DNA from: Lachnospiraceae bacterium
GTDB lineage: Bacteria > Bacillota > Clostridia > Lachnospirales > Lachnospiraceae
Direction of reading: 5' to 3'
Assembly (NCBI GenBank): GCA_024403275.1
Contig: JAKSSD010000007.1
Location: 1 to 58,323, forward strand
DNA length: 58,323 nt
Positions 14,563-23,669 of the stretch are shown piece by piece. How positions within the stretch are numbered: position 1 is the first letter of the stretch; each line of letters opens with the position of its first letter. The position numbers were made by a program, and so were the translations under genes. The notes under the pieces were generated by a model. The model had not been told where the DNA came from and searched no databases. It saw only the letters and a program-made list of their open reading frames with translations.

Positions 14563-16224
14563 TTATACATTAAATATTGAGCCACCAATAAACTCTCTAA
14601 CAATTGAGTTGTTAGGAATTCTTGTTGTGTCCATGCAAAGGAAGTATTCTAAGAATTTAAGAAGTCTCTTAGCTTCATAGTATTCAGGATCATCCTTTGA
14701 AACACTGTAAAGAATTGGTTCTGCTATTGATTTTAATGCAGCAAGTTCATAAACCTGTGCTGAGTTAAACATAGCATCTGCTGTCTCCTGATAAGGGAAT
14801 ATGTTCTCTTCCTCACCTCTACGAACTGATGGCCACATCTCAATAGTTCTCTTTGCTGATGCACCACGTGTTCTATAATCTCTTACCATTCTTCTGATAA
14901 GTCTTGCATCTGTTGTTGGAATACAGTTATGCTCATCAATATTGAGAGTTGTAAGAGCTGAAATGTAGATCTTATATTTACTCTCTACTGGAAGTGTTGA
15001 ACTCATCTTATCGTTAAGAGCATGAATACCTTCGATAACGAGAACATCGTCTGGACCAAGCTGCTGGTAGTTGCCTCTGTATTCTCTTGCACCAATCTTA
15101 AAGTTAAAGGTTGGTATCTCAACTCTCTCTCCTGCGAGAAGATTGTTCATATCCTCATTGAACTTAGCAATATCGATAGCCTCGAGACATTCGAAATTAA
15201 GCTTACCATCCTCATCCAAAGGTGTATCCTCTCTGTTAACGAAATAATCATCAACAGCAATAGGATGTGGTTTGAGGCCAAGTGTTCTAAGCTGAATTGA
15301 TAATCTGTGCGAGAAGCTTGTCTTTCCTGATGAAGAAGGACCTGCAATCATTACAAATTTAACGCCTTTTCGTGAAGCGATATCTTTTGCAATATCTGCA
15401 ATTCTTCTCTCCTGTAAAGCTTCCTGAACAAGTACAAGGTCATATAATTCGCCTGAACAAATCTTATCATTCAAGTCTCCTACTGTATCGATTCCAAGCA
15501 TTTTATTCCATTCTGTAGCATCCATCATTGTATTGAATACCTTATCAAATGGAACAAATTCATCAAGCTTCTCTGGAGTCTTCTTCTTAGGAAGATTTAA
15601 AATAAATCCACCATTATAGGTTAATACTTCAAAGTTTTTAATATAACCACAATTTGGAAGCATGTGGCCATAATAGTAATCTGTATAACCTTCAAGTGTA
15701 TATACATTAATAACTGAACTCTTTCTGTACTGGCAGAGTTTCAATTTATCATCCATTCTCTGAAGTGCAAATATTTCTTTTGCTTCCTCAATTGGAATTG
15801 ACTTCTTCTCAATTGGAATACATCCATCTACAAGCTCCTGCATTCTCGACTGAATCTTCTTAGCAAGTTCATCATTTGCTTCAAAATCTCCATCGCATGA
15901 GAAGTAATATCCAGTATTAAGAGAAAATTCAAGTTTAATCTTATTTACCTTATCCTCTTCAATGCAGTCATTACAAGCCTTCATAAATAAAAGAACCGCT
16001 GTTCTCTTATAAGTACGATGACCTGTTCCATCACTTAAATCAAGAAACTCTAAAACGCCATCCTTCTCAGGATATTTGTTCAATTCTCTAAGTTTCCCAT
16101 TAAATACAGCTATGGCTATATCTGATTTAAACTGATCCTTGAAGTCCCTGGCAATGATCTCAAAAGTAACTCCATACTGGTACTCTTTAGTAACATCACC
16201 AACACTAATTTTCACATTATCCAT
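14563..16224 (-). CDS. Nucleoside (uridine-like) kinase with tRNA-synthetase-like N-terminus
   Basis: The 553-residue protein has an N-terminal TGS-like region (about 1-70, VTKEYQYGVTFEIIA), then a threonyl/alanyl-tRNA synthetase second-additional-domain-like part. A C-terminal phosphoribulokinase/uridine kinase domain has Walker A MIAGPSSSGKTSFSHRL (about 290-306). It also has AVDDYFVNREDTP, FNFKIGAREYRGN and DVLVIEGIHALN. In the family this architecture is found in clostridia and phosphorylates a nucleoside using ATP or GTP. The N-terminal domains may sense or bind RNA, but this is not shown. A GGAGGGGG ribosome binding site precedes it. It is the last gene of a four-gene minus-strand operon. 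Confidence 0.85.
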   Translation of the reverse strand: MDNVKISVGDVTKEYQYGVTFEIIARDFKDQFKSDIAIAVFNGKLRELNKYPEKDGVLEFLDLSDGTGHRTYKRTAVLLFMKACNDCIEEDKVNKIKLEFSLNTGYYFSCDGDFEANDELAKKIQSRMQELVDGCIPIEKKSIPIEEAKEIFALQRMDDKLKLCQYRKSSVINVYTLEGYTDYYYGHMLPNCGYIKNFEVLTYNGGFILNLPKKKTPEKLDEFVPFDKVFNTMMDATEWNKMLGIDTVGDLNDKICSGELYDLVLVQEALQERRIADIAKDIASRKGVKFVMIAGPSSSGKTSFSHRLSIQLRTLGLKPHPIAVDDYFVNREDTPLDEDGKLNFECLEAIDIAKFNEDMNNLLAGERVEIPTFNFKIGAREYRGNYQQLGPDDVLVIEGIHALNDKMSSTLPVESKYKIYISALTTLNIDEHNCIPTTDARLIRRMVRDYRTRGASAKRTIEMWPSVRRGEEENIFPYQETADAMFNSAQVYELAALKSIAEPILYSVSKDDPEYYEAKRLLKFLEYFLCMDTTRIPNNSIVREFIGGSIFNV

Positions 16225-16264
16225 AAGCCCCCTCCTATATGATAATTTTTGCTATACTTTTATT

Positions 16265-16522
16265 TTAAGCCTTTGCTTCAAGTTGTGCTGCCTTTACTGC
16301 CTTAACAAGCTGATCAGCGCATGATGTAGGCTTACTTCCACATGTATTTCCCGCTAATTTCTCTTCAATCTGAGCAACTGTCATTCCATCCACCAGTTTT
16401 GCAATGGCCTTAAGATTACCATTACATCCACCAAAGAATTCAACATTTGTAATAACATCTCCATTGATGTTAAATTTGATAAACTGAGCACACACCATTT
16501 GTGTCTTATATGTATATTCCAT
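16265..16522 (-). CDS. TSCPD-domain protein
   Basis: This 85-residue protein is a free-standing TSCPD domain, as found at the C-terminus of class II ribonucleotide reductases and as small clostridial proteins. Four cysteines that could bind a metal are visible: C11 (MVCAQ), C33 (GGCNGNLKAIAKLVDG), C61 (NTCGSKPTSC) and C68. The motif GGCNGN-x-KAI is characteristic. Its biochemical role is not established. It sits 9 bases after radA and 40 bases before the nucleoside kinase. Co-transcription with nucleotide and DNA-repair genes is suggestive only. Confidence 0.85.
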   Translation of the reverse strand: MEYTYKTQMVCAQFIKFNINGDVITNVEFFGGCNGNLKAIAKLVDGMTVAQIEEKLAGNTCGSKPTSCADQLVKAVKAAQLEAKA

Positions 16523-16531
16523 TAGTCCCTC

Positions 16532-17899
16532 CTAAAATTTAATATCCTGAATATTTTCAACGAATATAAGAGTCATACCATCTATCGCTTTGACTGTTTT
16601 CTTACAGGAAGCTGGCAAAATACATCTCTTAAATCCTAGCTTGGCTGCTTCCTTAACTCTTGTTTCCGCCTGTGAAACTGATCTTATCTCACCAGAGAGA
16701 CCAACCTCTCCAAATACCACCAAATCCTCTGGTATCGGCTTATTCTTAAAGCTTGAAATAATCGCCAGAATCAATCCTAAATCAACTGATGGTTCACTAA
16801 CCTTAATACCACCTGCAACGTTTACATATGCATCACAATTCCCCAGAGGCATACCAATCTTCTTCTCAAGAACTGCCATAAGAAGACTGACTCTGTTATT
16901 ATCAATACCTGTTGACTGACGTTTAGGAAATCCGAAATTAGTCTGTGTAACCAGCGCCTGAATCTCTATAAATATAGATCTTGTTCCTTCCATTGAACAA
17001 GTGACCACTGAACCCGAAGCATCTTTGGCTCTTCCTGAAAGCATGAATTCTGAAGGATTCAATACTTCTGCCAAACCAGACTCTCTCATCTCAAACACAC
17101 CAATTTCATTAGTAGAGCCGAATCTGTTTTTAACACCTCTCAACACTCTGTAAGAAGCATGTCTGTCGCCCTCAAAATATAGAACTGTATCTACCATATG
17201 CTCAAGGATTTTAGGTCCTGCAACATTTCCATCCTTAGTCACATGACCAACAATGAAGATACATACTCCCATTACCTTGGCAAGCTTCATTAAAACGCCT
17301 GTAGCTTCTCTTACCTGAGATACCGAACCAGGTGCACCAGAAACATCCTCTAAATACATCGTCTGAATTGAATCAATGATGACAATCTCGGGCTTTCTCT
17401 CTTCTATAACCTCTTCAATGGTATCAAGACAGGTTTCACAAAACAGATTGACATTATCTTTAAATTCTCCAATTCTATCTGCGCGAAGCTTAATCTGTCT
17501 TAAAGACTCTTCACCTGAAATATAGAGCACATCTCTTCCTGCATCACCTAAGGTTTTACATACCTGAAGCAAAAGAGTTGATTTACCTATACCTGGATCT
17601 CCTCCGAGTAGCGTTAAAGAGCCCCAAACGATACCACCGCCCAGGACTCTGTCTAATTCTTTAATATTCGTTTGTATTTTGTCTTCCTTCTTAAGTTCAA
17701 CCTTTGAGACTGGCATAATAACCGAGCTCTCAATTCCACTCTTCCTCAAAGAAGGAGCAGCACTCTTTGCAAGTTTGTTTGCCGGAGCCTCTACAAATGA
17801 ATTCCAAGCCTTGCATCCTGGGCATTGTCCCATCCATTTTGGACTTTCATATCCGCATTCCTTACAAAAGAGTATCTGTTTAGCTTTTTCTTTCGCCAT
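16532..17899 (-). CDS. radA: DNA repair protein RadA
   Basis: The 455-residue protein has the N-terminal zinc finger of RadA/Sms (C12, C15, C26, C29 in CKECGYESPKWMGQCPGC). It has a RecA-like ATPase with Walker A GGDPGIGKSTLLLQ, the RadA-specific KNRFG motif (GVKNRFGSTNE), and a C-terminal Lon-protease-like domain (VNVAGGIKVSEPSVDLGL). In the family it promotes branch migration and processing of recombination intermediates. The length is typical. It follows a 132-aa gene by 7 bases. In many Firmicutes radA lies next to clpC, and that synteny is partly preserved here. Confidence 0.96.
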   Translation of the reverse strand: MAKEKAKQILFCKECGYESPKWMGQCPGCKAWNSFVEAPANKLAKSAAPSLRKSGIESSVIMPVSKVELKKEDKIQTNIKELDRVLGGGIVWGSLTLLGGDPGIGKSTLLLQVCKTLGDAGRDVLYISGEESLRQIKLRADRIGEFKDNVNLFCETCLDTIEEVIEERKPEIVIIDSIQTMYLEDVSGAPGSVSQVREATGVLMKLAKVMGVCIFIVGHVTKDGNVAGPKILEHMVDTVLYFEGDRHASYRVLRGVKNRFGSTNEIGVFEMRESGLAEVLNPSEFMLSGRAKDASGSVVTCSMEGTRSIFIEIQALVTQTNFGFPKRQSTGIDNNRVSLLMAVLEKKIGMPLGNCDAYVNVAGGIKVSEPSVDLGLILAIISSFKNKPIPEDLVVFGEVGLSGEIRSVSQAETRVKEAAKLGFKRCILPASCKKTVKAIDGMTLIFVENIQDIKF

Positions 17900-17906
17900 A
17901 CAACCT

Positions 17907-18305
17907 CTATTTTACAATCTTAACTTCTTTAACTTCACCACTTTGAAGTTCTACGCTTAAGTTAATCTTTCCTGAGCTGTTTGCTTTCATCTTACCAATA
18001 GACTTGCCATCTACTTCGATGTCATATTCTGTGTTCTCTTCAAGTTCTACTGTAATCTGAGCATCCTTGTCACATTCAACCTTAAATGACATACCTGCTT
18101 CATTTTCCTCGAAATCAGTTACTGTTGTACCTGGAACTGATTCGAAAAGGAATAAGCCATTCTTCTCAAGTTTTGTCATTGTATTAAATGTTTTAATTTT
18201 ATAAAGATTACCACAATGTGGGAAATCTTCCTTCTTAGCTTTCTCTGTTAATGTGTAATCGCCAAAAGCAAGTTTTCCGTTTTCCAATGTGCTAATAATT
18301 TCCAT
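17907..18305 (-). CDS. Conserved hypothetical protein between clpC and radA
   Basis: The 132-residue soluble protein has no signal peptide and no cysteine cluster. The N-terminal half has FGDYTLTEKAKKEDF, GNLYKIKTFNTMTKLEKNG and LFESVPGTTVTDF. The C-terminal half looks beta-rich (VELEENTEYDIEVDGKSIGKMKANSSGKINLSVEL), like a small beta-sandwich domain. From memory, similar Lachnospiraceae proteins carry the automatic label endosialidase. Nothing in this sequence supports that activity, and I do not adopt it. It starts the operon with radA, the TSCPD gene and the nucleoside kinase. Confidence 0.75.
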   Translation of the reverse strand: MEIISTLENGKLAFGDYTLTEKAKKEDFPHCGNLYKIKTFNTMTKLEKNGLFLFESVPGTTVTDFEENEAGMSFKVECDKDAQITVELEENTEYDIEVDGKSIGKMKANSSGKINLSVELQSGEVKEVKIVK

Positions 18306-18344
18306 TATTGTATACCTCCAAATACAAATTATAAGTATGTACTA

Positions 18345-18353
18345 ATTATACCA
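18345..18353 (-). promoter_or_regulatory. Extended -10 promoter of the radA operon
   Basis: TGGTATAAT on the minus strand gives a perfect -10 with a TGn extension about 40 bases before the 132-aa gene. The -35 region (TTCGCA at 17 bases) is poor. Confidence 0.5.
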
Positions 18354-18377
18354 TAAACAACACTCAATGCGAAATGT

Positions 18378-20834
18378 TTATTTTGTGAACACAACTTTTT
18401 CTTCTTTGTAATTCACCTTAACTGTATCTCCTGCATTTACCCTTCCAGAAAGGATTTCCTCACATAAAGGATCTTCAAGTTCCTTAATTATTCCTCTCTT
18501 AAGTGGTCTCGCACCCATTAAAGGATCAGAAAACTTATCCACAATGTGATTCTTGAGTTCTGTAGTAAACTTAAGCTCAATCTTCATCTGCTTCTTAGCT
18601 CTGCCTGCAAGATTCTTAAGAAGTAATGCAGTAATATCTTCAAGGTTTGTTCTGTCAAGCTTATGGAATACTATAAAATCATCAATTCTATTGATAAATT
18701 CAGGCTTAAACAGCTGCTTAACTTCCTCCATTACCTGATTTTTCATCTTCTCATGATTTTCTTCAGCTGTAGTTCTGCTTCCAAAGCCAAGATTCTTTGG
18801 CTCTGTAATCTTCTTCGCACCTACATTACTTGTCATGATAATGATTGTATTCTTAAAGTTAACTTTTCTTCCCTGTGCATCAGTCACCTGACCATCATCA
18901 AGAATTTGAAGTAATACATTAAATACATCAGGATGAGCTTTTTCTACTTCATCAAAAAGTACCACTGAATAAGGATTCTTTCTTACTCTGTCAGCAAGCT
19001 GTCCACCTTCTTCAAATCCAACATATCCCGGAGGAGAACCTATAATCTTTGATACTGAATGCTGTTCCATATATTCAGACATATCGATTCTTATAAGTGA
19101 ATCCTCTGAACCAAATACAGCCTCAGCCAAGGCTTTTGACAATTCAGTCTTTCCTACACCTGTTGGTCCTAAGAATACGAAGCTTCCAATAGGCTTTCGT
19201 GGATCTGATAAGCCTACTCTGCCTCGTCTTATAGCCTTACTAACTGCTTCTACAGCTTCATTTTGGCCAATAATTCTCTTATGAAGATTCTTCTCAAGAT
19301 TCAAAAGTCTTTCAGTTTCCTTCTTTGAAAGTTCCTGAACTGGAACCTTACTCCATCTGGAAACAACCTTCTCAACCTCAGAAACTGTAACCTTCTTTAC
19401 AGTCTTGACCTTCTTATTTCTGCTATTAGCTTCAGCCCTTCTTAAATCGTTAAATAAGGCATCCTGTCTAACCTTGGTATCGCTTGCGAGTCTGAAATCT
19501 CCCTTTTCCAAAGCATCCTTCATAATATCATCACATTCAGAAATCTCTGTTCTGAGTTTATGAATTTTATCTGAAGGACTAAATCCATCAAGAACGATTA
19601 AAGCTGCCGCTTCATCCATTACATCAATAGCTTTGTCTGGAAGCTTTCTGTCTGTAATATATCTCTCAGATAAATTTACACAAGCCTCAAGTGCAGCCTC
19701 ATCATAAGTAACATGATGATGCTCCTCATACTTATGCTTAATGCCATGAAGAATTTCAAGTGTATCCTTAATAGTTGGCTCACTTACATTTATTGGCTGA
19801 AATCTTCTCTCAAGTGCTGCATCCTTAGCAAAATATTTCGTAAATTCTTCCTCTGTAGTTGCACCAATAAGCTGAATCTCGCCACGTGACAAGGCTGGCT
19901 TTAAAATATTAGAAGCATCAAGTGAACCCTTTGCTCCACCTGCTCCAATAAGAGTATGAATCTCATCCATAAATAGGATAATATCTCCATCCTCTGCTAC
20001 TTCTTCAATTACCGCCTTAATTCTTTTTTCAAATTCACCACGATACTGTGTTCCGGCAACAAGAGCTGACATATCAAGAGTAAGAATTCTCTTATCCCTG
20101 ATAAGCTCTGGAACCTTGCCATCAGCTATTTTTTGAGCAAGAGCTTCAACAATCGCTGTTTTTCCAACACCAGGTTCACCTACAAGACAAGGATTGTTCT
20201 TGGTTCTTCTAGAAAGAATCTGAAGAATTCTATGAATCTCATCCTCTCTTCCCACTACAGGATCAAGTTCTCCCATAGCAGCCATCATTGTAAGGTCTTT
20301 GGTATAATCTTCCAAAGAAATATTCACAGACTGCTGTCCATGTGCCATTTCCTCTGAATGAACAAATTCTTCTGGTCCTTCCTTTTCATCTTCAAGACCT
20401 ATTCTTTCAAGAATCTCCATCACAAGTTTCTCAATAGGAGTACCTGAATCCTTCAAAAGATACTTCAAAAGATTGCAACCTAAACACTTATCTTCTGTAG
20501 CTACTGCAAATAAAATATGTTCTGTTCCAATCTCATATGAACCACTATGTTCTGCAATCTCTTCAGCTTTTTCGACAATCCTTTTGACCTGAGGTGTATA
20601 TTCGAGTTTACCCTTTACCTTTACAGCCTCAAGAGCATTAACCTTATTTTCAAAGCTCTTTTTAACTTCGTTCAAAGTAATGCCATGTTCTGCAAGAATA
20701 TTGCCTGCAATCGACTCTTTGCATTTAACCAAACCATAAATGAGATGTTGTGAATCGAGCGCGCTGGCTCCATTACTCTTTCCTATCTGATTAGCATATT
20801 TAAAAACCTGTTTGCATAAATCGTTCTGTTTCAT
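18378..20834 (-). CDS. clpC: ATP-dependent Clp protease ATPase subunit ClpC
   Basis: The start MKQNDLCKQV at 20834 is preferred, with GAGGG 5 bases before it; an in-frame ATG at 20846 is the alternative. The protein has about 818 residues. It has an N-terminal Clp repeat domain (about 1-145), a first AAA+ domain (GEPGVGKTAIVEAL, Walker B IILFMDEIHTL) and a UVR-like middle coiled region (about 430-475). The second AAA+ domain has FLGPTGVGKTELSKAL, SVVLFDEVEKAHPDV and the pore loop GSPPGYVGFEEGG. It unfolds proteins and feeds ClpP. The usual Firmicute partners ctsR, mcsA and mcsB are not next to it, and no CtsR box was seen. Confidence 0.95.
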   Translation of the reverse strand: MKQNDLCKQVFKYANQIGKSNGASALDSQHLIYGLVKCKESIAGNILAEHGITLNEVKKSFENKVNALEAVKVKGKLEYTPQVKRIVEKAEEIAEHSGSYEIGTEHILFAVATEDKCLGCNLLKYLLKDSGTPIEKLVMEILERIGLEDEKEGPEEFVHSEEMAHGQQSVNISLEDYTKDLTMMAAMGELDPVVGREDEIHRILQILSRRTKNNPCLVGEPGVGKTAIVEALAQKIADGKVPELIRDKRILTLDMSALVAGTQYRGEFEKRIKAVIEEVAEDGDIILFMDEIHTLIGAGGAKGSLDASNILKPALSRGEIQLIGATTEEEFTKYFAKDAALERRFQPINVSEPTIKDTLEILHGIKHKYEEHHHVTYDEAALEACVNLSERYITDRKLPDKAIDVMDEAAALIVLDGFSPSDKIHKLRTEISECDDIMKDALEKGDFRLASDTKVRQDALFNDLRRAEANSRNKKVKTVKKVTVSEVEKVVSRWSKVPVQELSKKETERLLNLEKNLHKRIIGQNEAVEAVSKAIRRGRVGLSDPRKPIGSFVFLGPTGVGKTELSKALAEAVFGSEDSLIRIDMSEYMEQHSVSKIIGSPPGYVGFEEGGQLADRVRKNPYSVVLFDEVEKAHPDVFNVLLQILDDGQVTDAQGRKVNFKNTIIIMTSNVGAKKITEPKNLGFGSRTTAEENHEKMKNQVMEEVKQLFKPEFINRIDDFIVFHKLDRTNLEDITALLLKNLAGRAKKQMKIELKFTTELKNHIVDKFSDPLMGARPLKRGIIKELEDPLCEEILSGRVNAGDTVKVNYKEEKVVFTK

Positions 20835-20852
20835 TCGTTCCCTCATAATGTA

Positions 20853-20884
20853 AAACCCCTGTTATCAACGAATAACAGGGGTTT
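20853..20884 (-). terminator. 13-bp hairpin between the SH3 gene and clpC
   Basis: AAACCCCTGTTAT and its exact complement enclose a 6-base loop. On the minus strand it is followed by TTTTACATT, a weak U-tract. It is 15 bases after the SH3 gene stop and only 18 bases before the preferred clpC ATG. It could be a terminator, an attenuator or an mRNA-processing hairpin in a shared transcript. Confidence 0.65.
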
Positions 20885-20899
20885 CATTGCTTTTAATCT

Positions 20900-22324
20900 T
20901 TAGATGTCAATGAAATCAATATCTTCGTCATCGTCTACATCACTGTAGTATTCGTCATCATCCATATCTTCATCATCAACTTCTTTTGAGAAATAATCTA
21001 AAAATTTATCTTTTGCACTCTTGCCTTTTTTCTCTTTAGCAGGCTTAGCTTCTTTCTGTCTTGCCTTGCTTCTTACTGGCTCTTCATCCTCTTCGATATT
21101 TGATACAGGAATTGAATCCTCATCATCATAATCATCGTAATCGTAGTCGTCATCATCCTCAACACCCTTTGATGCCTTAAGCGCAAGGAAGAATACTGCG
21201 CCAAGAAGTGCAATGATAACAACAATAAGTGCTACAAGAATCCATTTAACCTGAATTCCGAATACTGTACCGGCATTACCCTTGTTTCCACCCTTAGTCT
21301 CCTCAAAAAGTCCGTCGTAAGGAATGTACTGCTCATTCTGGCTATTGAAGATATACCATCCTGTAATCTCTTCTTCATTTACACCATACATAAGATAGAA
21401 ATCGCCCTTGTTCCATCCCTTAACCCTGTTATCTCCAAGAGATACCTCATCAAAGCCTGCTGGAATAATTGCTGGATCTTCAAATGGCTCCATAGGTGTA
21501 ACAAACTTCTTATTTACAACTGTAGTATCTGGAGTAGAAGGTGTTGGTTCTGTTGGCTCAACATCTCCTGGTGCAGGAGCTGGTTCACCAATATTTTCTG
21601 ATGGATCTGCATCACTATCAGGTGTTGTTGGTGTCTCAATTGGAGCTGGTGTTGTTGGTGTTGTATCAACTGTTGTCTCTGCTGGAGCATTAGTTGGTTT
21701 TGTAAATGTAAGAAGGTCACTTCTGATGAAACCCTTCTTTGTAACACCATCAACTGTAAATGTTACCTGATACCACTTGTAACCATCTGATGCCTGTGCT
21801 TCACCTACTACTGTTACTTCGCTGTTCTGATTAGCCTTTGCAATGAGATCTGATGTTGCAGAAGCCTGTGAACGGATATTTACTACATCTCCACTAATAT
21901 AAGCTGATTTAGAATCAACTGATGTAACATTAGTTGTTGTTGTAGTTGTTGTATTAGTATTAGTATTTGTGTTTGTATTTGTGTTGGTATTAGTATTCGT
22001 ATTTGTATTTGTTGTAGCTTCTCCCTTTGTAACGAAATCAGCCTTGATATAACCTGTTACGCCAACACTTGTTGATACCTTGTACCAAAGGTCACCTGAA
22101 TCATTCTTAACCTCTTCAACGATTGTAACCTTATCACCTGAATTAACCTTACCAAGTGAGTTACTGCTTGCGCTTGATGAAGAACGAATATTTACGTTAT
22201 TATCATTTACCGTACCTGGTGTGTCAGCCTTTGCTCTAATTGCAAGAATGTTGATACATGCAACAAATGCTATAAAAGCTACCATCATCTGTGCGATAAA
22301 CTTCTTACTCTTAAACATTTTCAT
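20900..22324 (-). CDS. Membrane-anchored protein with two bacterial SH3 domains
   Basis: The 474-residue protein has an N-terminal signal-like helix ending near AIRAKA-DTPG (about 1-34). Two SH3b domains follow (about 35-100 with VNIRSSSSASSNSLGKV, and about 135-205 with VNIRSQASATSDLI). They are separated by an Asn-Thr repeat linker. A Pro/Thr-rich spacer comes next, then one transmembrane helix (about 357-381, VKWILVALIVVIIALLGAVFFLAL). The cytoplasmic tail is highly acidic with a Lys-rich patch. SH3b domains often bind peptidoglycan, so a wall-sensing or scaffolding role is plausible but unproven. GGAGG precedes the ATG. Confidence 0.8.
   Translation of the reverse strand: MKMFKSKKFIAQMMVAFIAFVACINILAIRAKADTPGTVNDNNVNIRSSSSASSNSLGKVNSGDKVTIVEEVKNDSGDLWYKVSTSVGVTGYIKADFVTKGEATTNTNTNTNTNTNTNTNTNTNTTTTTTTNVTSVDSKSAYISGDVVNIRSQASATSDLIAKANQNSEVTVVGEAQASDGYKWYQVTFTVDGVTKKGFIRSDLLTFTKPTNAPAETTVDTTPTTPAPIETPTTPDSDADPSENIGEPAPAPGDVEPTEPTPSTPDTTVVNKKFVTPMEPFEDPAIIPAGFDEVSLGDNRVKGWNKGDFYLMYGVNEEEITGWYIFNSQNEQYIPYDGLFEETKGGNKGNAGTVFGIQVKWILVALIVVIIALLGAVFFLALKASKGVEDDDDYDYDDYDDEDSIPVSNIEEDEEPVRSKARQKEAKPAKEKKGKSAKDKFLDYFSKEVDDEDMDDDEYYSDVDDDEDIDFIDI
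21932..22016 (-). repeat. Low-complexity (ACN AAY)n tract coding for an Asn-Thr repeat
   Basis: Inside the SH3 protein gene the sequence is a run of imperfect 6-base units encoding alternating Asn-Thr, followed by consecutive Thr. It codes for the flexible linker between the two SH3 domains and could vary in length between strains by slippage. Confidence 0.75.
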
Positions 22325-22397
22325 ATTTTACCTCCGTGTTGTTATTCACAACTTAAATAATATTCTACCACATTTTGATAAATATATCGATAGAAAA

Positions 22398-23669
22398 TTA
22401 TGCCTCAAAAATAGCCTTACCTATATCATTACGCATGTACTTATTGTCAAATTCTACCCATGCAGTTGCATCATAAGCTTTCTTTCTGGCCTCAACAAGA
22501 TTGTCACCTGTAGCTGTAATTCCAAGAACACGACCACCATTTGTAACAATTTTGCCGTTTTCTTCCTTACTTCCGGCATGGAAGCAGAAATAGTCTGATT
22601 TACCATCAAAATTCTCAAGACCTTTAATCTCTTTGCCCTTTTCGTATGCTAATGGATATCCATCACTTGCAAGAACAACACATACTGCAGCATTATCTTC
22701 AAACTCAAGCTCGATTGTATCAAGCTTCTTATCAACACATGCCATCATAACATCTGTAATGTCATTCTTCATTCTTGTAATAACTACCTGAGCTTCTGGA
22801 TCACCAAATCTTGCATTGTACTCAAGAACCTTAGGTCCATCCTCTGTGAGCATAAGACCAAAGAAGATAACTCCCTTGAATTCTCTTCCTTCTTCTCTCA
22901 TAGCATCAACTGTTGCCTGGTAAATATACTTATGACAGAATTCATCTACCTCTTTTGTATAGAATGGTGAAGGTGAAAATGTACCCATACCGCCAGTGTT
23001 AAGACCTTCATCGTTATCCTTTGCTCTCTTATGATCCTGAGCAGAAGTCATAATCTTAATTGTCTTACCATCTGTGAAGGAAAGAACACTTACTTCACGG
23101 CCTGTCATAAATTCCTCAATAACCATACGGTTACCAGCTGAACCAAATTTCTTATCATCCATAATTTCATGAACGCCTGCTACAGCTTCTTCATAGTCCT
23201 TACAGATAAGAACACCCTTTCCAAGAGCAAGTCCGTCAGCCTTTAATACGATTGGGAACTTACATGTATCAAGGAAAGCAATTGCATCCTGTGAATTATC
23301 AAAATTCTCATACTTTGCAGTAGGAATATTGTATTTCTTCATAAGGTCTTTACTGAAAGCCTTGCTACCCTCAAGAATAGCTGCCTTCTTATCTGGTCCA
23401 AATGCCTTAAGTCCTGCTGTTTCAAGTACATCAACAAGTCCTGCAACTAATGGATCGTCTGGTCCAACTACAACAAGATCCACCTGTTTTTCAAGAGCAA
23501 ACATAGCAATCTTATCAAATTCCATAACTCCAATTGCTTCGCATTCAGCGAGCTTTGCAATACCTGCATTTCCTGGAACGCAGTAAATCTTGTCAACCTT
23601 TTCACTCTTCGCAAGCGCAGTAACAATAGCATGTTCTCTTCCGCCGCCACCAACTACTAAAACTTTCAT
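22398..23669 (-). CDS. purD: Phosphoribosylamine-glycine ligase
   Basis: The 423-residue GARS enzyme catalyses step 2 of purine synthesis: phosphoribosylamine + glycine + ATP to GAR. It shows the N-terminal MKVLVVGGGGREHAI, VVVGPDDPLVAGLVD, the ATP-grasp elements IVLKADGLALGKGV and VIEEFMTGREVSVLSF, and the metal-binding LEYNARFGDPEAQV. Length and motifs are standard. Its start codon follows the purN stop without a gap, so it is the last gene of the purEMND operon. No clear terminator lies in the 73 bases before the SH3 gene. Confidence 0.97.
   Translation of the reverse strand: MKVLVVGGGGREHAIVTALAKSEKVDKIYCVPGNAGIAKLAECEAIGVMEFDKIAMFALEKQVDLVVVGPDDPLVAGLVDVLETAGLKAFGPDKKAAILEGSKAFSKDLMKKYNIPTAKYENFDNSQDAIAFLDTCKFPIVLKADGLALGKGVLICKDYEEAVAGVHEIMDDKKFGSAGNRMVIEEFMTGREVSVLSFTDGKTIKIMTSAQDHKRAKDNDEGLNTGGMGTFSPSPFYTKEVDEFCHKYIYQATVDAMREEGREFKGVIFFGLMLTEDGPKVLEYNARFGDPEAQVVITRMKNDITDVMMACVDKKLDTIELEFEDNAAVCVVLASDGYPLAYEKGKEIKGLENFDGKSDYFCFHAGSKEENGKIVTNGGRVLGITATGDNLVEARKKAYDATAWVEFDNKYMRNDIGKAIFEA

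Noticed and set aside
17907-18305. Endosialidase activity for the 132-aa protein
   Set aside because: The protein is far too small for a catalytic endosialidase and shows none of its fold or motifs; the label is probably a propagated annotation error.
20835-20900. CtsR operator or CIRCE upstream of clpC
   Set aside because: No GGTCAAA-type heptad repeat and no TTAGCACTC half-site were found there.
21408-21770. Antisense frame of 120 codons opposite the SH3 protein gene
   Set aside because: Its Gly/Val/Ser-rich sequence mirrors the Pro/Thr-rich linker on the other strand; no ribosome binding site or family match.
21932-22016. CRISPR-like array
   Set aside because: The repeats are short in-frame codon pairs within a gene, without spacers or cas genes.
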